In this document: piece after piece, positions 8,801 through 12,384 of the stretch | Layout: each line of letters begins with the position of its first letter | Numbering within the stretch: position 1 is the first letter of the stretch | Source of the DNA: Phoronis pallida | Taxonomy: Eukaryota; Phoronida; Phoronidae | Length of the DNA: 12,384 nt | Assembly: GCA_028565715.1 (NCBI GenBank) | Contig: JAOXYC010188467.1 | Coordinates: 1 to 12,384 of the forward strand | Direction: 5' to 3' | Made by a program: the position numbers and the translations under genes | Notes under the pieces: generated by a model | Databases searched by the model: none | Seen by the model: the letters and a program-made list of their open reading frames with translations, nothing else | Told to the model about the DNA's origin: nothing

Positions 8801-11014
8801 TTTTTGCTAAATATAATAAGGGGAGGTATACACTACCACTTAACACATTGAAAAAGCAAGATGGACCACAGGCCACATCATTTTGTTAAAAAGAAATGCC
8901 CCAAGATGCAAAACAGAAAGGTACTGCTAGTGAGATGGGAGAGCCACACTCATACTTACCACAGGAAAACTACAACATGTGTAAAATAAAACATCTTAAT
9001 ACCTGAGCACAATGTATACAATATCAACTCATTAAATCAACTCGGCTTATCAGCTGTTGAAACGGTTGCCATGAATTGATAAAATAAACCACACTGATAT
9101 TAAAATAGTGTTTACATGATAAAGTTATCCAAACACACATGGTCTTAATCTAGTAATGGTTTCATGAAGATAGGCCTACCTTAAAAACACATTCTTACCT
9201 ATTTTTATAGCTCAAGACTATTTGGCTGGTTGTCAAGGGAAACAGTATTTTACCTTCTAGTTTTGTGTTTATAATGAATTATTGATAAGTTACAAAATGA
9301 GCAATCTGTTTTATATTAAAAATTAATCTGATGGCTTTGAAGTAGCAGACTTAATTCAACAGGGATTAGCCCCTTATTTGTGATCATGGATTTTATATGA
9401 AAGTTGTTAAATTTCTATTATGAATCTAGCAGTCCGACATTCAATATACTCGACACTTAAAATAAATGTGAAAAGCAACCCAATTTAAAATGATAAGGTT
9501 CATGACAATCTGAGTGATTTTAAAAAGTTTCAAACCTCTTTTTTGGATGGCGTGAATAATGAAAAGGTTCACTGACAATCTGAGTGATTATGAAAAGTTT
9601 CAACCCTCTTTTCTAGAATGCTTTCTAAAACATAAACCTTGCTACTGTACATGTGAAATAAAATACACCCAACTTTATAAAAGTTAAGTGGGCTGGAAAA
9701 ATCAGCTTTTATATAAATTCTTATAGCACAAGATACATTTGAATGGATATGTTTTGTTACAATTGTTGACAGAAAAACTATTCATAACATTATTATTGGT
9801 CTTGGACAATGACTATATAAATAGCAGGTTAAATGCATTGAAAGGGATTTACAACAAGCCCAAGTTGTTTTTTTTTGGACCAAGTATGTTTTAAAATGTG
9901 AAGCATTTTCCTTTCTCAATTTTTAAAATTGGGCCAGAAGTTCATTACTTACTTAAAGAAGTAGCACAGAATACGTTTGAAGTGTTTTTATGTAAAAGAT
10001 GTTGTATTAATTATTGAACATAAAATACCCAAAGAAAAAATTTAAATAATAACCCATTTTTTAAAAAACCCGATTTTCTCACCGAATTTAGCCTTCGCCA
10101 AATACACGGATCCGTCGCTAATCTCCGTTGCGCTAAGCGAGGTGAGATCATATAGGGAACGAAATCCCTATACGCAGCCATTTATTTAACATTTTAGGCA
10201 TTGTGGTTCTTAGTCTGCATAATATTTTTCTTAATCTTGTCCTAAAAACAATAGTCATGACCAATAAGTATCGGTTCTCACAAAGTTGTGGGAAAGCAAT
10301 GATTATTTCCATAATTTTTCATTTTTGATAAAAATGTAACTCTCCATAAGAAAAAGAAACCCAAAGCTCACCTATAGGCAGACGAAAACCATATTTACTG
10401 GCCAAGAAATCATTCTGGCCGTCAGTTCCAAACTGTTTTATTACTCCAGTCACCAAATCATTGTTAGAGAGAATATTTATTAATCTTCTCATATCTGACT
10501 GACTCCTGAAAAATAATTATGGTAGATAATGCTGATGAAAGAAATGTTCGAGTCATTGAGTCATCAGAATTTAAAGCTCTAATTAATATTGCCAAATACT
10601 GACTGAACAAATAAAAACCAATAGATGTTTAAAATCAAATTTTGGTCATGGTTTAAACCTCGCTCAGAAATATGTATTGATAAGAACTGAATTATAAACA
10701 CTCATTTCACGTTTTTAAATTTTGTTTAATATCTTTTTTGTGCCATACAAGACTTACCTTGTTTGAATTTTTTTCAAAGACAGCTTTAAATAAAATTTCC
10801 CCTCATAATTGAACTGCAGACTGTGAATTGTTAACTCCAGTGCCAGTGCCTTGGTTTCTACACCACCCGCGTAGGGTTGAACAGCAGAGCTGGCATTCAA
10901 AAATAAACCAGGGCTTTGTTGCAAGGCTGAAGAGGGTTGCCCATACAGGCTTAGATCTGAAGCAGTGTTGGGTTGTACAGCAATGCTGGGTGGCAAAGGA
11001 TTTGGTGCACTCAT
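2711..11014 (-). CDS. CCDC33: CCDC33 orthologue, 11 coding exons, 3' part missing
   Basis: Coding segments are 11014-10758, 10505-10372, 7987-7530, 7097-6943, 6256-6123, 5730-5621, 5318-5122, 4476-4356, 3977-3711, 3262-3194 and 2887-2711 on the minus strand. All introns are GT-AG and the phases chain to 693 codons with no internal stop. Predicted order is a Ser/Pro/Gln-rich N-terminus (1-55), a C2-like domain (about 56-175), a polar linker (about 230-300), a second C2 domain (about 307-416) and a third C2-like region (about 425-634). Blocks such as EIAVILHGAANLP, GLEILLQGFERPL, RIVPNYRDYK and DAALVLEYY match, from my memory of the vertebrate protein, the C2 part of CCDC33 in the same order. 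Vertebrate CCDC33 is testis-enriched, has been reported to bind the peroxisomal testis protein PXT1, and ends in a long coiled coil. That tail is absent here and is probably encoded beyond base 1. The C2 loops lack an obvious five-aspartate set, so calcium binding is doubtful. Orthology is near certain; a role in sperm or cilia is inference from the family. Confidence 0.92.
2888..3193 (-). other. CCDC33: CCDC33 intron 10
   Basis: A GT-AG intron of 306 bp in phase 0. It is AT-rich and I see no further feature in it. Confidence 0.8.
3194..3262 (-). CDS. CCDC33: CCDC33 coding exon 10 (residues 612-634)
   Basis: This small exon of 23 codons is too short to stand out as an open frame, but three features fix it. 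Its acceptor ATTTCTGTCTTAG is at 3264-3263, its donor is ACAGAG|GTATGT, and it fits the phase between exons 9 and 11. It reads CEFLAQGGHMPTVGLVLRLI and ends TTE. The PTVGLVLRLITTE part matches the PTVNLSFQLLSSE-type strand that closes the third C2-like domain in vertebrate CCDC33. Confidence 0.87.
3263..3710 (-). other. CCDC33: CCDC33 intron 9
   Basis: A GT-AG intron of 448 bp in phase 0. It is AT-rich and I see no repeat or hidden exon in it. Confidence 0.85.
3711..3977 (-). CDS. CCDC33: CCDC33 coding exon 9 (core of third C2-like region)
   Basis: The exon encodes residues 523-611. Its acceptor is GTTTTGTGTTTCAG at 3979-3978 and its donor GTTCAG|GTGAGA. Its length of 267 bases is an exact multiple of three. 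The translation runs VEQPSWFHAFMFSSNRDNAT, then FTPDAALVLEYY, SIRDPIGYSVFLLDD, and GLTVEGLPVQ at the end. These match the EQPLWN, ALVLEYY, PLGISVLPL and LHVERLP blocks of vertebrate CCDC33 in order, which makes this the strongest single piece of evidence for gene identity. Confidence 0.96.
3978..4355 (-). other. CCDC33: CCDC33 intron 8
   Basis: A GT-AG intron of 378 bp in phase 0 with several A- and T-runs. I see nothing else supported in it. Confidence 0.85.
4356..4476 (-). CDS. CCDC33: CCDC33 coding exon 8 (linker within third C2-like region)
   Basis: The exon encodes residues 482-522. Its acceptor is GTCTTGTAG at 4478-4477 and its donor CCCGCAG|GTAGAT. It begins LTSLLKNTGAAGIVLNSVTF and ends in a proline/glutamine-rich stretch (PAQQPSQGFPQ). 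This fits the poorly conserved loop of vertebrate CCDC33 between the NYKEFK and EQPLWN blocks. Phase 2 in and phase 0 out agree with exons 7 and 9. Confidence 0.88.
4631..4707 (+). mobile_element. Degenerate tRNA-like element, antisense in intron 7
   Basis: Several tRNA parts are readable. GTTAGCTCAG resembles the A box. CTTGC/GCAAG form a perfect anticodon stem around loop CTAGTCT (anticodon AGT, threonine). ATGGG/CCTAT form a T stem around TTTGTTT. TGTCT at 4631-4635 can pair with AGACA at 4703-4707 as an acceptor-like stem. The D loop and its 3' strand are largely missing, and extra bases sit before the T arm, so it cannot be a working tRNA. A decayed tRNA-derived SINE is the simplest reading. 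Confidence 0.5.
4893..5087 (+). pseudogene. Unrecognised 64-codon open frame, possible coding relic
   Basis: The frame runs from ATG to TGA on the strand opposite CCDC33 and holds a basic tail (LLFLAKTGRPPRVYVCRFKQ). Its base composition is more GC- and CpG-balanced than the flanking intron. I recognise no family. It could be a relic of a transposable-element protein or chance. No splice sites or promoter support expression. Confidence 0.2.
5122..5318 (-). CDS. CCDC33: CCDC33 coding exon 7 (start of third C2-like region)
   Basis: The exon encodes residues 417-482. Its acceptor is ACTTTATCTACAG at 5320-5319 and its donor ACTATAA|GTGAGT. It contains KTYATITRKKSVLPREPS, then GLEILLQGFERPLASS, and ends RIVPNYRDYK. 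Vertebrate CCDC33 has the same series: a YATVVRK-type strand, an LEIFLRGVNEPL block and a VVPNYKEFK end. It opens a third C2-like sandwich in which the usual strand order is interrupted by a longer linker. Confidence 0.95.
5319..5620 (-). other. CCDC33: CCDC33 intron 6
   Basis: A GT-AG intron of 302 bp in phase 0. An X-box-like near-palindrome, GTAACTATGGTAAC, lies at 5597-5610 just inside the donor. Nothing else is seen. Confidence 0.85.
5621..5730 (-). CDS. CCDC33: CCDC33 coding exon 6 (end of second C2 domain)
   Basis: The exon encodes residues 380-416. Its acceptor is ATTTTTTGCAG at 5732-5731 and its donor GTCTTG|GTAAGT at 5620. The product AIILSIADNPTKKELVNYRL, then PVAQLTPFHHYHME, supplies the last strands of the second C2 domain. 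It matches the vertebrate block in which a buried VILKVVDN strand is followed by KKxxL and then by a FHPYH-type motif. The exon ends in phase 0. Confidence 0.94.
5731..6122 (-). other. CCDC33: CCDC33 intron 5
   Basis: A GT-AG intron of 392 bp in phase 1 with a weak donor (GTACTC). It contains the perfect inverted repeat at 6065-6085 close to that donor. No other feature is supported. Confidence 0.85.
6065..6085. repeat. Perfect 10-bp inverted repeat near exon 5 donor
   Basis: AAAGGTTTTT and AAAAACCTTT flank a single T. In the transcript this would form a compact A-U-rich hairpin about 36 nt inside intron 5, downstream of the weak donor of exon 5. Confidence 0.7.
6123..6256 (-). CDS. CCDC33: CCDC33 coding exon 5 (middle of second C2 domain)
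   Basis: The exon encodes residues 335-380. Its acceptor is AAAATTCCAG at 6258-6257. The donor, GGAAG|GTACTC, is weaker than the others but is fixed by the reading phase of exon 6. The translation includes VTHVAQRATHSPVWEQVVTM followed by acidic EIDEADVDKE. The tryptophan in the SPVWEQ strand is a C2 hallmark, with W marking the strand after a T.SP turn. The segment aligns with the corresponding block of vertebrate CCDC33 (recalled as a SEPTRAPIW-type sequence). Confidence 0.92.
6360..6562. promoter_or_regulatory. Cluster of forkhead-type motifs in intron 4
   Basis: Exact TGTAAACA, in either orientation, occurs at 6360-6367, 6501-6508, 6515-6522 and 6555-6562. A 7-of-8 match lies at 6372-6379. 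The middle two form a perfect inverted repeat, TGTAAACAAA-GG-TTTGTTTACA (6501-6522). This octamer fits the core bound by forkhead factors, including FOXJ1, which drives motile-cilium genes. An intronic enhancer role is inference; chance enrichment in AT-rich DNA is the alternative. Confidence 0.35.
6656..6681. repeat. Direct repeat of GCATTTATACCC
   Basis: Two perfect copies of the 12-mer GCATTTATACCC lie at 6656-6667 and 6670-6681, separated by GG. A related inverted copy, TTATAAATGC, sits at 6611-6620. This is probably local duplication. Confidence 0.75.
6943..7097 (-). CDS. CCDC33: CCDC33 coding exon 4 (start of second C2 domain)
   Basis: The exon encodes residues 284-335. Its acceptor is CTATTTATAG at 7099-7098 and its donor ACACT|GTAAGC at 6942. 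After a short acidic and proline-rich lead it enters EEIAVILHGAANLPSSVDG and PVPYAT, the first two strands and loop of a classical C2 domain. The same block is found in vertebrate CCDC33. A tRNA-derived SINE-like element ends only 34 nt upstream of this exon's 3' splice site. Confidence 0.93.
7098..7529 (-). other. CCDC33: CCDC33 intron 3
   Basis: A GT-AG intron of 432 bp in phase 0. Its 3' end is formed largely by a sense-oriented tRNA-derived element (7132-7216), leaving only 34 nt between that element and exon 4. Confidence 0.85.
7132..7216 (-). mobile_element. tRNA-derived SINE-like copy, sense in intron 3
   Basis: Read on the minus strand, TAGCTCAGTGGTTCAAGAG (A-box region) and GGTTGAATTCC (B-box region) are clear. 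TCTAT/ATAGG close an anticodon loop CATTCAA (TTC in the anticodon position, but with A instead of the universal U33). The T arm is CTGGG/CCTGG. The acceptor stem does not pair, so it is not a functional tRNA. Its 3' extension AGTTCCAAATTTTT is almost identical to that after the element at 1279-1350, which supports common descent from one SINE family. Confidence 0.65.
7530..7987 (-). CDS. CCDC33: CCDC33 coding exon 3 (residues 131-283)
   Basis: This is the longest coding exon (458 bases). Its acceptor reads CTCAAACTCAG|GATTTT and its donor CCACAG|GTTAGC. It completes the first C2-like domain with DVFLLIDVIKL (about 140-150) and VVGNARIPI (about 161-169). A second short beta block, GTLKFTADLKEL, lies at about 209-220. 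From about residue 230 the sequence turns polar and Ser/Pro/Arg-rich (DRPKRSDSLTHRSSLP), a probable flexible linker before the next C2 domain. The exon ends in phase 0. Confidence 0.9.
9491..9612. repeat. Tandem duplication, period 69-70 bp
   Basis: Copy 1 at about 9491-9543 and copy 2 at about 9560-9612 share a GGTTCA start, TGACAATCTGAGTGATT, AAAAGTTTCAA and CCTCTTTT. They differ by a few substitutions and one inserted C in copy 2. The 16-bp stretch between them has no second copy. It is an old local duplication in intron 2. Confidence 0.8.
10078..10172. repeat. CpG-bearing block of nested inverted repeats
   Basis: In AT-rich surroundings, 95 bp holds CTCACC (10078-10083) against GGTGAG (10141-10146), TTAGC (10088-10092) against GCTAA (10117-10121), the perfect palindrome ACGGATCCGT (10106-10115), and TATAGGGA/TCCCTATA (10151-10158 and 10165-10172) around loop ACGAAA. 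Eight or so CpG dinucleotides are concentrated here. It could be a small structured mobile element or the core of a MITE; I do not recognise the family. Confidence 0.5.
10372..10505 (-). CDS. CCDC33: CCDC33 coding exon 2 (residues 86-131)
   Basis: The acceptor is TTATTTTTCAG at 10507-10506 and the donor is CTATAG|GTGAGC at 10371. The 134 bases encode a segment beginning SQSDMRRLINIL and ending ASKYGFRLPI, with the last codon split after one base. It continues the first C2-like domain. FRLPI followed by hydrophobic strands in exon 3 fits the C2 fold, in which a bulky loop precedes a buried strand. The phase agrees with both neighbouring exons. Confidence 0.88.
10758..11014 (-). CDS. CCDC33: CCDC33 coding exon 1 (residues 1-86)
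   Basis: The exon starts at the ATG at 11014 and ends at a strong donor (CAAACAAG|GTAAGT), leaving a two-base partial codon completed by exon 2 as Arg86. The first 55 residues are rich in Ser, Pro, Gln and Ala (MSAPNPLPPS at the start) and are probably disordered. From about residue 56 the alternating hydrophobic strand ALALELTIHSLQFN, followed by KFYLKLSLKK, looks like the opening beta strands of a C2 domain. The N-terminal extension is the least conserved part, and I recognise it only by its position in the gene. Confidence 0.85.
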
Positions 11015-11038
11015 GATGGATTATGACTGTTTCTCAAC
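11015..11038 (-). other. CCDC33: CCDC33 5' UTR adjoining the start codon
   Basis: On the minus strand TTTTGCCTTTCAG is a good 3' splice site, with its AG at 11040-11039, so an untranslated segment probably runs from 11038 to the ATG at 11014-11012. An in-frame TAA at 11023-11021 lies two codons before that ATG, making it the first usable methionine of this frame. The 5' leader would then be spliced from an exon further upstream. Confidence 0.55.
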
Positions 11039-11198
11039 CTGAAAGGCAAAATACCTTTATTAATCTTTGAAGAATGAGCACCTTCTTTAATTAGTGAAAT
11101 TTGTCTTATGATAAAAATTTCAGATGAAATTAGCAACGAAGACTTATACACTAACAGTAGCACAATTGACGGTCTGTGAGCTGCATTATAAAGTCTAA

Positions 11199-11453
11199 AG
11201 ACTGAAATGGAAGTTTATGGGACATGTACTGAGGAGGGACCACGTACACGACTCAAAGATTGCACTGACTTGCCGGACACTAGAGGGGAGAAGAAAACCA
11301 AGAAGGTCTAAGATGACATGGAGAAGGACAGTAGAAAAGGAGAGAAAAGATTTCAGATGGGGTGGATGGAACGAGGCAAAAAACACTGTTAATGATCAGG
11401 CTGAATGGATAGCCTTATCAACCCTGGGCAGGAAGATGACAGACCATAACACT
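11199..11453 (+). mobile_element. 3'-terminal coding tail of a LINE-type retrotransposon
   Basis: The plus-strand frame reads RLKWKFMGHVLRRD, then a basic RRKPRRSKMTWRRTVEKER segment, and DQAEWIALSTLGR near its end. This is the pattern LxWxGHVLRxD...RGRPxxTWRRTVExE...DRxxWxxxVxALC found at the extreme C-terminus of reverse-transcriptase proteins from several invertebrate non-LTR retrotransposons. A TAA at 11196-11198 directly precedes the homology, and no upstream reverse-transcriptase motif is present, so this is a 5'-truncated dead copy. The open frame runs on to 11534, but beyond about 11453 it no longer looks like the family. The LINE clade cannot be assigned from this tail. Confidence 0.75.
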
Positions 11454-11547
11454 ATCAAATTTACTTTTATCACTGTAAATACCTTTGGAAGTTTCTTTCA
11501 TTCTGAATTCTTCATTGCTGGTGATCCCTTGTGAGGTACATAGTTAC

Positions 11548-11618
11548 GCCATTCTCCATTTTGCTACTTAGAACAAGAACAAACGGCATGTTTTGATGAT
11601 TTTCGCAGACTGGTGACC
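11548..11618 (-). other. Weak candidate 5' untranslated exon of CCDC33
   Basis: On the minus strand ATATTGTTTCAG at 11620-11619 is a fair acceptor and GAATGGC|GTAACT at 11547 a fair donor. If joined to the acceptor at 11040, the leader would contain ATGGAGAATGGC followed in frame by the TAA at 11023-11021, a nine-codon upstream frame. The only evidence is splice-site resemblance. Confidence 0.2.
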
Positions 11619-12384
11619 CTGAAACAATATTTAAAGAATATCAAATGCTTATTTCAGACAACCTGCCAAGGGCCAAAGTTTTCATCCCAAGTGGAGCAGT
11701 CAGAGCAATTAACACTTTGAAATTTTTTCTAATTACTCCCATATATGATAATTTTACATCTTTTTGGAGTGAAATTTTGTGCAGAAATCCTTTGTTGATC
11801 ATAACTTAATTACTTGCATGTAAGTAAAAAATACAAAAAATAAGTAAAGGGGTGATTTGAGAGCTTTTTGTGTAAATAAAACCTAAGCATAGCTTTTCAA
11901 ATTTAGGATCAAAGCTAATGTTCCTTAAAGATTTTTTTTACCCAGATGCAAGTAAGTTATGTTCAGAAAAGGACTTGTGTATACCACAAAATTTTGACGA
12001 CCCACCATCGGAAAATGCATGATTAAAGACTTGGTAGAAATGGCCATGTTTCTTGTTTTGGTAGAACATTTTGGTTGTTATTAAAGCTATATTTCCACAA
12101 AAAGTCAAAAATCAAGCTATTGTCCTTTAAAATTCACTGTGTTGAGTAGTGTTTAAATACTTTTGATGAGCTCTGTTTTTATAATTTTGAAGAACCAGTT
12201 GTTTTCCAAAGAAATTAAGAACAATGGAGGCCTAATTTTTTTATTCGAAAGGCAGTGGTATTTTTTGGGTATTGGGACATTTCTTAAAACATTTCAAGCA
12301 AAATGTATATCTTAAAGATACGGTCTCCTTGTTGGTGAGGATCTGGGGTCAAAATTCAAATCAACTTGAAAGTGTGTGTACGAG

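Larger units (their letters stand above)
7988..10371 (-). other. CCDC33: CCDC33 intron 2, 2.4 kb
   Basis: The largest intron (2,384 bp, phase 1). It contains the tandem duplication at 9491-9612 and the CpG-bearing hairpin block at 10078-10172. Donor-like GTAAGT sequences occur on the minus strand (for example near 8958), but no open segment with matching splice sites and phase was found, and exons 2 and 3 join directly without one. Confidence 0.85.
11039..12384. other. 5' flank or first intron of CCDC33
   Basis: This region contains a LINE tail on the plus strand (11199-11453) and a weak candidate 5' untranslated exon on the minus strand (11618-11548). The rest (about 11625-12384) is AT-rich with no supported coding frame, RNA or promoter motif. 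The transcription start of CCDC33 cannot be placed. Confidence 0.5.

Noticed and set aside
8950-8970. Extra exon in the 2.4-kb intron 2 ending at a minus-strand GTAAGT
   Set aside because: No matching acceptor with an open, correctly phased frame was found, and exons 2 and 3 already join in phase within one C2 domain.
9061-9080. GGTTGCCATG as an RFX X-box
   Set aside because: Only the left half-site is present; the right half does not match RGYAAC.
11195-11386. 63-codon minus-strand frame upstream of CCDC33
   Set aside because: It is the antisense shadow of the LINE C-terminal tail, which has clear family motifs on the plus strand.

Overview
The window is AT-rich eukaryotic DNA. Its dominant content is one multi-exon, minus-strand protein gene with classical GT-AG introns of about 250 to 2,400 bp, set among tRNA-derived SINE-like sequences, a LINE tail and a TTAA-flanked foldback repeat. 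This suggests an animal genome, probably an invertebrate. I cannot name the species or clade from the sequence alone.

The gene is recognisable as an orthologue of vertebrate CCDC33, a testis-enriched protein with C2-like domains followed by a coiled-coil tail. I assembled eleven coding exons by hand: 11014-10758, 10505-10372, 7987-7530, 7097-6943, 6256-6123, 5730-5621, 5318-5122, 4476-4356, 3977-3711, 3262-3194 and 2887-2711. All reading phases chain without a frameshift or stop. They give 2,079 coding bases, or 693 residues. The order is a low-complexity N-terminus, a first C2-like domain, a polar linker, a second C2 domain, and a third C2-like region running into a variable linker. The coiled-coil half known from vertebrates is not found here. 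The last exon seen ends in phase 0 with a good donor, so the remaining exons probably lie beyond base 1 of the window.

Layout from left to right: 1-2710 is the gene's 3' flank or a large intron, with a tRNA-derived element (1279-1350) and a TTAA-bounded foldback element (1471-2007). The CCDC33 exons occupy 2711-11014. Notable intronic sequences are an antisense tRNA-like element (4631-4707), a forkhead-motif cluster (6360-6562), a sense SINE copy 34 nt from a 3' splice site (7132-7216), a 69-70 bp tandem duplication (9491-9612) and a CpG-bearing hairpin block (10078-10172). The 5' flank (11039-12384) carries the 3'-terminal coding tail of a LINE-type retrotransposon on the plus strand and a weak candidate 5' untranslated exon.

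No rRNA, CRISPR, operon or phage structure is present. Nothing seen amounts to an undescribed molecular system. The most interesting items are the repeat elements, the regulatory-looking forkhead cluster in a probable cilium or sperm gene, and possible alternative 3' ends of the transcript.
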